DNA from: Phymatolithon calcareum
Taxonomy: Eukaryota; Rhodophyta; Florideophyceae; Hapalidiales
Assembly: GCA_977006965.1 (NCBI GenBank)
Contig: OZ345354.1
Span: forward strand, 2,170,001 to 2,234,000
Direction of reading: 5' to 3'
Length of the DNA: 64,000 nucleotides
In this document: one piece after another, positions 1 through 9,917 of the stretch
How positions within the stretch are numbered: position 1 is the first letter of the stretch
How the letters are laid out: the number at the start of each line of letters is the position of its first letter
The notes under the pieces: generated by a model
Databases searched by the model: none
What the model saw: only the letters and a program-made list of their open reading frames with translations
What the model was told of the DNA's origin: nothing
Position numbers and translations under genes: made by a program

Positions 1-261
1 CTCACATGAGAATTGAAGCATGTTGAATGCACCCGATGTAAACTGCCACCTTTATGGTACCATTAAAATAAACATTAAAAATTAGGATGTTCGTTACATT
101 CTGATATGCAATGAGTGACACGTGTGAGGAGTTCTTGCCACGTGTCGATTATAACTGATGTATAACTAACGTCATTATATCTAATGACGTTTTCTAACGT
201 TAGAAAACGTTCGATTTTCTAACGTCAGAATAACTAACCATTGTATATCTCTAATCTTATA
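1..261. other. AT-rich flank, no gene seen
   Basis: AT-rich sequence with short repeats of the kind TCTAACGTTAGAAAACG around 180-235. I see no coding region. It ends in the TA dinucleotide (260-261) that forms one side of the target duplication of the next element. Confidence 0.5.
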
Positions 262-1408
262 CAGGGGGGGTCTTCGAATAATGCTATCCCGTGCCAAACT
301 GATATCACACGCACTATTGGGATATGGCACTATGCAAAATCTATGGGGTGCCGACGATAAGAAGCCCTTTGTTTACTTCTGTAACATCTCCGTTACGAGG
401 AGCTGGCGCTGTGCCCGACGATTCTGATCACGTCTTGCTGTCTGAAAGATGTTCAGTGCGCGTTGAAGGTGGCTGCTCGCATCCGGCAGATTACATAGGA
501 ATGCAGCATTTTGCACAGGGCGAAACAGGGCATAGATATCAGAAAGCGTTGGCATTGCAGCCGCGACTTCTTGAACCTCGTCTTCATCGTCAGTATCATT
601 TGGCACAGTAGCATCCGGTGAAGCTACACGAAAACTGCTGAACTCAGTTTCGTCAATATCGTCCGCAATGTCCGAGATCAGCGCTTCTGCAACTTCGTTA
701 TCGTCCTCAATCTGCAGCCATTTTTCCACGTCATCCTCGCGTACATCCTTGTCCACTTCATAAAATGAGTGCATCATCTGCAGCTCGACCATACTTTCGG
801 CAGCCTCATCTACTGTGTCACTCTCAGCTTGCCCAGCCAATGAGGTCGAGATGATACCATGCCGCTTAACGAATTTCTGGCACCAACCAACAGAGGCATT
901 AAACTTTTCAAATCTTCTCGGTCGGCATCAGTCAGTTGCCCACATTTCAAAAAGCCCTCCCGAACGAGAAAAGCGCGCTCACGAATTAGATCCTGCGTAA
1001 CGGGCAGCTTAATTGAGCTCGCAATTTCGCAGGAACGAAATACTTTCTTGTCAATCTGCGGGTACTGTGCATTTCGCATGGAATTCGAGCTTAGAGACTG
1101 CCCTTCTTCGTTAGCCCTACGAAGCAACTCTTCGGCTTCTTTTCGGAGTTTCGTTATGAATCGAGATGAAACTTTGAATCGCGCCATCACCACTGCTGCC
1201 GGAGTTCCTTTGTTCAGCATATTAAGCGCCTCCAGCTTGTGGTGTAGATTGAGCCGTGTTCTTGTGCCCTTTATGTTGGTCATCATTGTCACCAGCTGAG
1301 AAAACCGGCGGACAGGTGAAGCATATGATAACTGTGCCAACGCGTTAGGGGTAGCACTAATAAGGATGTAGCACTAATAAATTCGGCACGATTCAGCGAC
1401 CCCCCCTG
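262..1408 (-). mobile_element. pogo/Tigger-like DNA transposon deletion derivative
   Basis: The ends are 11-bp terminal inverted repeats: CAGGGGGGGTC at 262-272 and GACCCCCCCTG at 1398-1408. They are flanked by TA at 260-261 and 1409-1410, the target duplication of Tc1/mariner/pogo elements. The interior codes on the minus strand for a CENP-B-type DNA-binding region and an acidic tail, but not for a DDE catalytic domain. At 1147 bp the copy is non-autonomous and would need a transposase in trans. The short perfect TIRs and TA duplication make the boundaries secure; family assignment rests on the coding remnants. Confidence 0.8.
373..1340 (-). pseudogene. CENP-B/pogo transposase remnant lacking the DDE core
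   Basis: Reading from 1340 down, an N-terminal helix-turn-helix region (LHHKLEALNMLNKGTPAAVV and following residues) resembles the psq/CENP-B N-terminal domain. Near 900-930 the frame shifts. The continuation in the other frame reads FNASVGWCQKFVKRHGIIS and then AGQAESDTVDEAAES, which is the usual end of the CENP-B HTH domain (a Trp-Cys/Leu-Gln-Lys-Phe run, then Arg-His-Gly). Directly after this, where the DDE nuclease should begin, the sequence jumps to a Glu/Asp-rich tail ending at 373, like the C-terminal tails of Tigger proteins. So the gene has one frameshift and one large internal deletion. It may retain DNA binding but cannot be a nuclease. Confidence 0.75.
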
Positions 1409-1610
1409 TATTTCGAAACTTCCCGCACCCCCCAGCTTGCGTGCATTTCAATCCGTCCGAATTCAAGGAGCTGACTGCATCAAAAATGTCTTTATTATGC
1501 AACGCAATGATGATGACTAAAAATTTGTGTTATCATTATGAAAACAGCGAGCCCCAAACGCAAATACTGGCACACTTGCCATAAAAGTTTGGTTCATTAA
1601 TGGTACCAAA

Positions 1611-2435
1611 TTATTCGATATCTTGAATAATTTGGTCCCAGGAGAATGCGGGAAATTGCGTAATTTCGAAATTATGGCGAAATTTTCGATTTCTTTTAGG
1701 GTCTACAGAAAATACAACGACATATGTATGACAGATGATGTCTAAACAAACCTCGAATTCGTCAACGTCGTTGACAACTGCGTAGTCTTCCATCTTAGCC
1801 TTGAGATCCACATACAGAATCCTAGAGGCCATGCCCTTCCACGCAAGGTTGTACTTTTTGTCAACGTGGGTCTGCACAGAAAATGGCAGCGGAATCCATG
1901 CAGTGGACTTGACGTCATCGGACACTTTCTCACGCTTCAATTTCAGAGCGTCCTCGAACCCTACTATTTTAGGGTGATAGTACTGAAAGCCGTCCGGGGC
2001 ATTCGGTTGCAGCCATTTTTTGTGCAAGAGCATAAGATTAACCATGCACTGGGGCCAGACAACAGTGACCTCCAGAGACGCACCGTTTTCAGAAACTGCG
2101 AGCGAAAAATCCCCCGCGCCAACTCCTGAGGGCAGGATGATAGCAACGGTAACTCTTTTCGTCTTAACGCCCGGTTCTTCCCACTGGGACACAAGGTAAA
2201 GAGGCTTAAAAGAAAGATCGTTCATTTCTGATCCTATTAGGGAACCACTGTTGCAAAGCTCATCGTCGGAATCATTGGTAAGATCGTCACACACGCTCGC
2301 CAGGCGTCGTTTCTTAGGGTCCACATCCGTACGACGGCGATCCAAATTTTCGATATCAGCATCAACAACGCCAGAAGATGGGAACAAAAAGAGTGTTAAA
2401 CACGTTGTGATGTAATCTGAAAAGCATTCGTACAT
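1611..2435 (-). CDS. unknown protein with CS/HSP20-like stretch, probably 5'-incomplete
   Basis: An open frame of 274 residues that I do not recognise as a named family. An acidic, basic-tracted N-terminal third (residues ~20-70, containing KKRRL) precedes a region starting near VAIILPSGVGAGDFSLAVSE. That region has the beta-strand rhythm of CS/HSP20-like domains (hydrophobic strand, Gly, then LEVTVVWP). The first 20 residues are hydrophobic and look like translated intron. Upstream at 2512-2449 lies a plausible coding exon (NNLRKELTGSNGK) ending in a GTATGT donor, so the true start is probably farther upstream and the first exon boundary is unresolved. The 3' end contains one arm of an inverted repeat whose partner lies beyond the transposase gene at 3.6-4.6 kb, so this may be a transposon-borne accessory gene. 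Function unknown. Confidence 0.45.
   Translation of the reverse strand: MYECFSDYITTCLTLFLFPSSGVVDADIENLDRRRTDVDPKKRRLASVCDDLTNDSDDELCNSGSLIGSEMNDLSFKPLYLVSQWEEPGVKTKRVTVAIILPSGVGAGDFSLAVSENGASLEVTVVWPQCMVNLMLLHKKWLQPNAPDGFQYYHPKIVGFEDALKLKREKVSDDVKSTAWIPLPFSVQTHVDKKYNLAWKGMASRILYVDLKAKMEDYAVVNDVDEFEVCLDIICHTYVVVFSVDPKRNRKFRHNFEITQFPAFSWDQIIQDIE
1641..1673 (+). repeat. left arm of long-range inverted repeat
   Basis: GGAGAATGCGGGAAATTGCG followed by a TTTCGAAATT stretch. It matches the reverse complement of 5437-5469 with about one mismatch in 33 bases. The pair encloses the unknown minus-strand gene and the Harbinger-type transposase. Confidence 0.7.
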
Positions 2436-2514
2436 TTTGCAGACATACCTTTGCCATTAGAACCGGTCAATTCCTTCCGCAGGTTATTGTAGTGCACTCG
2501 AAAATTCTCGAGCT

Positions 2515-3559
2515 AGTGCTCCTGAAAAACTGGGTCTGATAAATAGACAGATTTGGGGTCTTCTTCGCCGGAGATTTCGCCGGACCTAAGTTTCATCTGT
2601 AACAGCTTTCGAGCAGCGGACATCTTTGTCATTTTTTTCGGCGGGATTGGAAATACGGCCACGAGGCGGAAACAGAAAGTTGGTTTCTCCTGTTTCGGGG
2701 AAAAGTTGCAGTCAATTGTCGCAGAAGTACTGTTCTTTGTTCAGGACGTTGGAGATGATCCAGCTTCTTGCAATCACTTGTACTACAGTATTTGAGCAGA
2801 GATAGAGTAGCACGTCCATCGAATTTTTGCCTATTAGCTTTGCGTCATGATATTGCGCGGGAAAAAACTATCATAATTTTTACATTAAAATAGGATAGCT
2901 AAGTTGCAACAAATTACGTGCACGGATCATCGCAAGCGAAACTTACCGAAACTTTCGCCTTTGCCACGTGGTAAGATAGGCTCTAAAACGCAAAACTAGC
3001 CAGTTCTTTTCCCTTCAACGAACATAATTCATTCGAAATATCGAGAGTTTCAATAATGTTTTGCCGAAACTTTATAGTTCACATCAAGAGCTTGAAATAT
3101 ATACATTTTTTGTTAAAATCTGTCAACAGCATCTCGGCGAAAGTTGCCTCTCAAAATGAGGAATTTCGCGATTTATCGAATCTTTCGATTTTTCGCCCTC
3201 GAGTTTCGCCAAGTCACGTAAGGAATTTTACCAAATTTATGCCGAAACTTGGAAGTATCTTCACTAGAGGCCCAAGTTTCGCTGAAAAATCGGATCATTG
3301 ACGACTCTACATGCTTTCTTTCGGCTTGTAAAAAACAGAGAATCGAATCTTTTTACAGACTATTTTGCCAAGGCGAAACTTTCGCCTTGGCAAATTTAAG
3401 GGCTCCCGTTTCGTTACGAAACTTTTGTAACGACTGTACAGTATCCATGCCAATCAAATCTAATGGAAGCTGTTATACAGTATATTTATTGGATGAGTAG
3501 ATGGTCATATTAAAATAGCTACAAATGAACGGAAACGAAAGTATCATATTTGATTTGGA
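2515..3559. repeat. intergenic DNA with recurrent GAAACTTTCGCC motifs
   Basis: No gene supported, apart from the possible upstream exon just below 2513. The stretch repeats variants of CGAAACTTTCGCC in both orientations (near 2950, 3064, 3136, 3205, 3244, 3276 and 3370). At 3367-3393 two copies form a near-perfect palindrome, GCCAAGGCGAAA followed by TTTCGCCTTGGC. The motif could be an internal repeat of the transposon around it or a protein-binding array. Confidence 0.4.
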
Positions 3560-3644
3560 GTGGGGGATTGCAGCAAGATCCCTTGTATAGCTGGTGGTCA
3601 AAATGTACCCTCCACTTTCTGCATAGGCCATCCTTCTTGGTCAT

Positions 3645-4630
3645 ATGCTCGCCTCGATGACTCGATCTTTCGTTCCCCTCGACGTCTCTGCGTTCGAGTG
3701 TGCATCACAAAACATGATGCAAAGCGGGAAGACTACAATCATCAGAAATCGGCGCTTTCGCGCCTTGTTCGGGGTCACACCGGATATTTGCTCCATAGTT
3801 TGGAATCTAATCGGATCCTCATTACCACCAAAGTCAATGTCATTTCACCTGCTTTGGGCACTTTTGTTTTTGAAAGTGTACGCTTCGGAGCACATAAACG
3901 CTGGGCTTGTAACTGTGGACGAAAAGACATTCCGAAAATGGGCGTGGGTTTTTGTCGAGCTAATTGCCAATCTAAATGTTGTAAGTAAATTTTTCTCGAA
4001 ATCGATCAGGTTCAATGATTTTGCGTCCAGAGGCTAAATATTTTGTAGATTAACTGGGAAACCCGGCTGCGTGGAAGTGATGGCTTGCGTTGTAAAGTGT
4101 CTGTCGATGGCACAGATTGTACCATTTTTGAGCCGGAACCGTGTCATCCGAAGTGGTTTTCCAATAAATTTAAGGGCCCCGGGCTGCGGTACGAAATCGG
4201 AATATCTGTTGTACAAGGATGGATCGTCTGGGTACATGGCCCATTTCCATGTGGAGCATATCCAGATGTAAAAATATTTCGTTTGGGAATGAAGGAGGAA
4301 CTGAAAAAGGGTGAGAATGTTATTACTGATGGGGGCTATAAGGATGAGCGTTGTGAGTACAATGAAATATCTGCTGATGTGTCTGACTCTAACCAGTTGT
4401 ATTCAACCTGTAGAGCAAGACACGAAACAGTGAATCGCCGTATGAAGCAGTTTGGGTCCATAGGACAGCGCTTTCGGCACGACAAGAGGAAACACTCCAT
4501 TTTCTTCCATGCAGTTGCCAATTTAACGCAACTAATGATACAAAACGAGGACGCTCTCTTTCGTAAAAACAAATTAAATATCCAATATATCAGGATTTAT
4601 AAGCAAATATTAAGGAGATGTGTACCGTAA
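3645..4630 (+). CDS. PIF/Harbinger-type DDE transposase, one intron
   Basis: Joining 3645-3980 to 4049-4630 removes a 68-bp intron (GTAAGT donor at 3981, TTTTGTAG acceptor ending 4048) and gives about 305 residues. Exon 1 carries the N-terminal region with RFRALFGVTP, HLLWALLFLKVYASE and DEKTFRKWAW. Exon 2 carries the catalytic core: VSVDGTD (first Asp), FKGPGLRYEI, GPFPCGAYPDVKIF (second Asp), then ITDGGYKDE and a final RARHETVN helix with the likely catalytic Glu. This pattern matches HARBI1-like DDE endonucleases common in algal and oomycete genomes. The product would cut and paste its element in the nucleus. The reading frame is intact across the splice. The stop codon (4628-4630) lies inside the left arm of a fold-back repeat, so the last residues may be replaced sequence. 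Confidence 0.85.
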
Positions 4631-4778
4631 GCCGGGATAACAAATGAAAGTAAAACGTAAGAGTACCAGGCCCGAGTGGGTACAATAGGACCCGAGGGCG
4701 GAGCCCGTGGGACTATTGTACCCACGAGGACCAGGTACGAGCACGTTTTACACATTTGTTATCCCGGCTTACGGTACA
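4621..4778. repeat. fold-back (palindromic) element at the transposase 3' end
   Basis: Perfect 26-bp outer arms: 4621-4646 (TGTACCGTAAGCCGGGATAA then CAAATG) pairs with 4753-4778. Inner arms GTGGGTACAATAG near 4676-4688 and CTATTGTACCCAC near 4712-4724 also pair, so the whole 158 bp could fold into one branched hairpin. It overlaps the last codons and the stop of the transposase gene. Confidence 0.8.
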
Positions 4779-4787
4779 CATACGACT

Positions 4788-5370
4788 TGTTTTTGTAGAC
4801 GCGAGAAAACACGCCGTTTTGAAAAGTACAAGTTTGCTGCCAATGGAAGCTCCCACATAAAGTACAAAAATGACTCTTTCACTGGACCACTACGAACCGA
4901 AACGATGGTAAAGCGGTCCATGCCCAGACTGTTGTCGTTTTCTGTTCACGTTTTCAAAATATTAGAAAAAACGAACTTATTTAGTTCTTACCTCTGCACA
5001 AAAATTAAGTGAGAAAAAACTTATTTTTTCCTCTTCCCCTTATCAAATTCTTGAGAAAATCTATCTTATATTTCTCTCCTCTCCGAGGAATAATGTAGTG
5101 ATTTACAACTTATAAAATCCTCATCACATCAAAATAAACAATCGAATTTAAGCTTCCAACTTATTTTTCCCGCAGCAGGTTTTATAAGTTGAAGGTTGAC
5201 CGGGTTTGGAAGATCATCTGGCCAATAGAACTGAGTTTTAATGAAAGTGATATGAGCGCTGAAAATGCTCAATTTTAGATGAACTATTAAATATTTATCG
5301 GTCCAAGCTCACATTTACGTTCGTTAGTTACGTGAAAGCAGCTCGTGTTTTCTCGCGTCCACAAAAACAA
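4788..5370. repeat. inverted-repeat pair 583 bp across
   Basis: 4788-4814 (TTGTTTTTGTAGACGCGAGA then AAACACG) pairs with 5344-5370 with one mismatch in 27. The interior is AT-rich and has no supported gene. This could be a small non-autonomous DNA element or an internal piece of the larger transposon cluster. Confidence 0.6.
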
Positions 5371-5436
5371 TGTATGATACATGAGCGAGGTTCTATTCAC
5401 GTGCTACTCCACGGGTCAAAAGTTTCGAAATTTCGA

Positions 5437-5469
5437 AATTTCGAAATAACGCAATTTCCCGCATTCTCC
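5437..5469 (-). repeat. right arm of long-range inverted repeat
   Basis: Partner of 1641-1673: TTTCGAAAT followed by AACGCAATTTCCCGCATTCT. A more diverged copy (AATTTCCCGCGTTCTGC) occurs at about 5586-5602. No target-site duplication is evident beside the arms. Confidence 0.65.
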
Positions 5470-5722
5470 AGTGCTGTTTTGACATGCATGTATCATGATA
5501 GATCAGCAATGTTCGCTCAATCTCTTTTATACGGATAGCTCAGCGGTATTTTTAGGTTTGAAATTTCCCGTCACAACCAAATGTAATTTCCCGCGTTCTG
5601 CGCCCTTCTTCTGAATGCATATCGAACAGTCTTTTTGGTAACACATTGGCCGACGACGGTATAGAGCCAGGGGGACAGCGACCCTCTACTCAGAAGCAGT
5701 ACAAGAACCCCCAAAGCGGCAA

Positions 5723-6598
5723 GTGAACGCAAGCTTGATGACCACTCCAAGAACATATGTGACGCTCATCGCCATTCTTGTCACACTCTTGCTGCTTCTA
5801 GTCTTCGAAGATAAGATCGCTAGACGCACTGGCGTGATAGGCTACTTGGCGACGTACAGCACCAAACAAACGTTGAGCTTGGCACCACGGTTCCGAAGAT
5901 CGAAAATTACAAGCTGCCTAAAAACGCAATTTGAGAAGTACGGCTCTAGCCTCGACAACTTAGCACTCAGTCCGCTATTATCCAATTCCAATACCTTCCC
6001 GCCCGTGCTGCTCATCGCCGCTAGCAACAAAGGGTATGCGTATGCGTCGGCATGGCAGATGCACCGGGTGCAGGAGCGTACGCCATTTATCGTGTTTACT
6101 TCGGGCGGGAGCCTGCGTAACGGCGAGCTTGCAGCGCACTATGCCCGCATTCCAGCGTTACTTGCGTCTATATCTTGTCTGCCGCGCGCACGCTTGCTCA
6201 CGTATACGGACATGGATACCTTGGTCAACGTCTCAAATGTTCCGGCGCTTGTGCGAAACTCCACGCGCCCCGTTTCTATCTCGTGGAAGAAAGAGAGAAC
6301 GGGGATCACGTTGCGTACTAATTGGCTGGTTGTCAAGCGGGACCATCCTGACGCTGTGCACTTCTTGCTCACTTGGTTTTACAACGGGAGGAAAGCTCAA
6401 TACCAAGACCAAACTGTACTGAACGATCTTTACAGGCAAAAGCCATGGTTCCGGGAATTAATTAATGTGTTACGGATAGGAACCAGTGGAACTGTGGAGT
6501 TGAAACATTGTTTCTCTGCTTTGAAGAACAGGAAGGAGTGCATACAGTCCCTGAAGTTGGAAAACTATGTGAAGACGACAGCAAAGGCAACCAAATGA
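5723..6598 (+). CDS. type II membrane glycosyltransferase (nucleotide-sugar transferase fold)
   Basis: 291 residues, intronless. An N-terminal membrane anchor (VTLIAILVTLLLLLVF, residues ~13-28) is followed by a luminal domain. The core includes PPVLLIAASNKGYAYASAWQ, a DxD-type metal/nucleotide-sugar site in YTDMDTLVNV, an ITLRTNWLVVKRDHP strand and a late DQTVLNDLY motif. DxD followed by an NG/N strand and then a DQ near the end is the order seen in GT34 and GT77 families and similar GT-A enzymes. It probably acts in the Golgi on cell-wall or protein glycans; donor and acceptor cannot be read from sequence. ATG at 5738 is an alternative start five codons in. Exact GT family uncertain. Confidence 0.75.
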   Translation: MNASLMTTPRTYVTLIAILVTLLLLLVFEDKIARRTGVIGYLATYSTKQTLSLAPRFRRSKITSCLKTQFEKYGSSLDNLALSPLLSNSNTFPPVLLIAASNKGYAYASAWQMHRVQERTPFIVFTSGGSLRNGELAAHYARIPALLASISCLPRARLLTYTDMDTLVNVSNVPALVRNSTRPVSISWKKERTGITLRTNWLVVKRDHPDAVHFLLTWFYNGRKAQYQDQTVLNDLYRQKPWFRELINVLRIGTSGTVELKHCFSALKNRKECIQSLKLENYVKTTAKATK

Positions 6599-8013
6599 GC
6601 ACGCACTTACCGTCGCTGTCATTCAATCTGGAAAGTGGGATACTCGCTTTTGCTGCTCGGGAAGACAGAATTTTCGTGTTTGCGCCGAGGAAACAGGTTC
6701 CCGGGGCTTCATGTGATCGAAAGAGGAAACATCTGCTGCATCGAACGCCCATTTCGCGCCCCAGGTTCTGGGGCGAGGCTTAGCCGGGTGATTGAATTTC
6801 TAAGTATTTAATTGAGTTTAGCGAGTTTTTTTTAATTTGAGTTTTAAAAAAGCCCCACAGACTTCCGAAGATATGGGCGAGGTTTCCTCTGATGCTTCCT
6901 ACCTTTTTGCAGCTCACGAAACGTCCACCAGAATGGCGTACGGGAAAACTCAGGATTCAAAGTAATTCTATCTCAGTCCTCTACGGAATTTGAGTTTAGC
7001 GAGTGGTGCGCGTAGCGGGATTTGGGAATGTGCTCTCAACTTAATAAGTCATGTGCGCCTCCCGTTCATTGCAGCCGTCGACGAACCTGTATCGCAGTCA
7101 AGTACAGTAGTCCAGACTCTAGAAATTGTGTTCGTAATGAACATATTTGATATGTGCGAGGCCTTTGCTCATCAATCCACAGCAGTACACACTGTACGGT
7201 GGAGGAGCGCTCCTCATTGGTTTTCAGGAAAAAATTATAAAGCACGGCTTTGTCAAACTTTTTGGGGGCGGCAGATTATTCATCATCCTGGGCGTGCCAC
7301 GTGCAGTATGCTTTTGACATTATAGGCTTTTAGGGCTGCTGCTCTATCGTTCAGACATAAAGTTAAGAAGGAAGTAGGGATTGCACAGTCGTGAAAAATA
7401 TGAAAAATATTAGAGCAACAGCAAAAGTGGTGTCCTCAGCGATGACCAAGGCCAAGGCGACTGCCAGCGCATGCCCACGATTTGGCAGCCTCCAAAAGGG
7501 TATTCCTAATTGCTGGGCGTGGTCCACTGAGTGGGGTATATCCGCGCGAGGGCGACTGTCTGAGCTCTCCAGGCACGCATCAAACGAATGTTGCATTTGC
7601 GTGGGCGGCGCAGCAACCTCGCTGACCATGCAATTTACCGGTGCGTTAGCAAAAATGGTTGACACGATATCGGAATTGGGATTGACGGGACGTTGCCATG
7701 GCGTTTTAATCACCTCGTTAGTCTCATCTCTCTGGACGGGATGAATTCTGCCACCTTTGCTTTCCAGAGCAAAATTCTCGGATTTGAATCATGATGATGT
7801 CCTTCGGGCCGGTCAATTCTACTACAAACCCGAGGACAAAGTTTGTTAATGAGAATTCTCGATTTTGTCGCGAAATTGTGGAATTCCAAACTTGGAATCA
7901 CAAATAAAATGTACACACGTGTAGAGGTATTCCGGTTATCATACCGTGCACCTCAGGCTGACTCCAGACTTGCAGAGCACTCGCATTCCAGCATCTGTCA
8001 AAGAACGAAGAAG
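6599..8013. other. intergenic, no supported gene
   Basis: Overlapping open frames exist on both strands at about 7360-7745. Neither shows a recognisable domain or a codon pattern like the neighbouring genes, so I leave them out. A GTACACACTGTACGG palindrome-like motif occurs near 7186-7200. Confidence 0.4.
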
Positions 8014-8785
8014 ATGTCTGGGCACGGTCATGGTCACAATCATGGGGCTTGCGGCCATGAGCATGCGGAGCACGGGGATGATCATGACCATGGGGAGGAT
8101 GAAGGTGGTGAGGCATGGGCGTTGTACGAAAAGGTGGATACCGCAGGATTGATTTGTTTGAATGAGAAGAGACCAAATTCTTTAAAGGACGTTCTCCGGC
8201 CGTGGCATCAGCGTTTGGACACTTCACTCCCACTTCTTGAGTCTGATGCCGACGAACAGCTTTTGATGTGCATTCCTTTCACGAATCCGGTCAAGATCAA
8301 GAGCATTGCGATCTACGGTGCTGGCGACTCAGAGAACCCGTCCCGAATGAGCGCGTTCATTAATAATGAGATCATGGATTTCTCCTCAGCAGAAAGCACT
8401 AGACCTGTTCAGACTTGGGAACTCACTGAGCGCCTTGCTGATGGGCATATGGAGTACCCAACTCGCTACACCAAGTTTCAGGTATGCGACAGTGGGCGTG
8501 TACTTTTTTATCAGATTCTTGAATCATTGACTAACTTTCGAGTATTTCTCAATGTGTTTTCGCGCACTTCTGCGCTGATGACTATCCCGGGTGCAGAACG
8601 TAAGCAAACTCTGGTTGTTCATTTCAAGTAACTTTGGCGCGGACACCACGAAAATTATGTACATCGGTTTGAAGGGCGAGTTCACCAAATACAGACGGGA
8701 GGCGGTTCAAGCTGTGTACGAGTCAAGACCTTTGAAGGCCGCAAAAGATGTGAGAGATACCAAAGCCCCGAGGATGGGCATGTAA
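8014..8785 (+). CDS. PITH domain-containing protein (PITHD1-like), one intron
   Basis: Exons 8014-8481 and 8597-8785, with a 115-bp intron (GTATGC donor, GTGCAG acceptor), encode about 218 residues, matching the ~210 residues of animal and plant PITHD1. The start is the ATG of MSGHGHGHNHGACGHEHAEH, the His-rich N-terminus typical of the family. The PITH (proteasome-interacting thioredoxin-like) domain follows: LICLNEKRPNSL, ESDADEQLLMCIPFTNPVKI, IAIYGAG, and across the splice KFQ-NVSKLWLFISSN and KIMYIGLKGEFT. PITH domains occur in proteins that bind the 26S proteasome or act in growth control. The splice join restores the conserved NV.KLWLFI strand, which supports the model. The His-rich tail may bind metal. 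Confidence 0.93.
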
Positions 8786-8898
8786 AGTAACACAGTGGAG
8801 GGATAGGTAGATGTCATTCAGATTGTCACTTGACTAAACGAACTTATAGAAGACAATTCTACATAGTTTTGACGTCGCAGAATGCCTTGCAGTCCATT

Positions 8899-9563
8899 TC
8901 ACAAGTATTTTCGCGCAAGGATGAGAACACGATCATTAAAAGAAGAAGACTTGATGGGACCACCGTCAACATAAAGAGGATTTAAAGTGACTTTGACGAA
9001 GAGTTCGTGGAGATCATTGAAAAAGGATTTAATCCCGTCGTCATTTTTTCGATCGTGCAGCAACAGGAAACGGTAATCTTCAAAAGAAAAGAGGGCATGC
9101 GTTAGAGTTAGCTTGTTTGGCATCCGAACGACCGTAAAAAGCAATGCACTTTGGAGGAATGTGCTTACTGGCCGGAGTGACAAAAGCGGACACGATCTGG
9201 TCGTTATACTTGTCGACCGCCCTTAAGTACAAGTCGCGAGTATCCCACATCTTACAAGAAAAATGTACAGCACATCGTCAGATTACGCAAAATCAGACAA
9301 ACATGGGTGGATGACTTGGGTCTCAAATTCATACTTTCTCGTCAACCACGTCTAAGCTACTGTGCAACACGAGCTGTTCGATTACTGTGTGTTTTCCCTG
9401 TGCAGACATCGGAACGAATAATGCGCAATTTGGTTAAAACAAGATGATACGGCCACTCAGGCGAAATAGTAGCAATTCTTCTGCAACGCACCGAAAAAGC
9501 CTGAGGGAAAGTCGCCTGATAGATAGGCGTGTCCTCTGACGAAACAATAGCCAATGTCGGCAT
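8899..9563 (-). CDS. TRAPPC2: TRAPP complex subunit 2 (sedlin/Trs20), four exons
   Basis: Exons (minus strand) 9563-9492, 9397-9335, 9250-9169 and 9077-8899 are separated by introns of 94, 84 and 91 bp with GTGCGT, GTATGA and GTAAGC donors. They give about 131 residues, close to the ~140 of sedlin. Key segments are MPTLAIVSSEDTPIYQATF, LDVVDEK-MWDTRDLYLR, VDKYNDQIVSAFVTPA-NYRF, LLLHDRKNDDGIKSFFNDLH and LNPLYVDGGPI, ending in LARKYL. Each splice restores family similarity. TRAPPC2 is a core longin-fold subunit of the TRAPP vesicle-tethering complexes acting on Rab GTPases at the Golgi. Three introns is unusual for this window, where most genes have none or one. It lies head-to-head with TRAPPC9. 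Confidence 0.92.
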
Positions 9564-9917
9564 GTTGACCGACCCTTCTCGATCGTTGATTACTCTATGC
9601 TGAGAGCAAAGTAAAGTTTTCTACTGGAGAACGCAGTTTGCGGGCTTACTTGTTTGTTTGTGGGAGCTGTCACAAAAATTAGAAAAAAATAAGCATTCCT
9701 AAAATCGAATTTCCAAAATTCGAAAATTCAGCACCACCAGCAATGTCGATGTTGGACTACTTCGACTGTGCAATGGAACGTAGGTGAAGCCGCCTGTCTC
9801 GACGTCGGCCTCATCAACTTGCGCTCGCGCGCAATTTGTTACATCTCGTTCATGCCGTCGCCCTTCAGCACTCGCTGCGTTTTTCGCGAAAGTAAACGCG
9901 CAACCTGATCCTCGACC
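9564..9917. promoter_or_regulatory. shared intergenic region between TRAPPC2 and TRAPPC9
   Basis: The 354 bp between the two divergent start codons holds an AT-rich core near 9670-9735 (AATTCGAAAATTC-like palindromic words) and no other gene. It must carry promoter signals for both TRAPP subunits. No specific factor site is identified. Confidence 0.55.

Noticed and set aside
7363-7744. Overlapping frames on both strands, one with a hydrophobic segment
   Set aside because: No recognisable domain, no conserved partner, and strands contradict each other.
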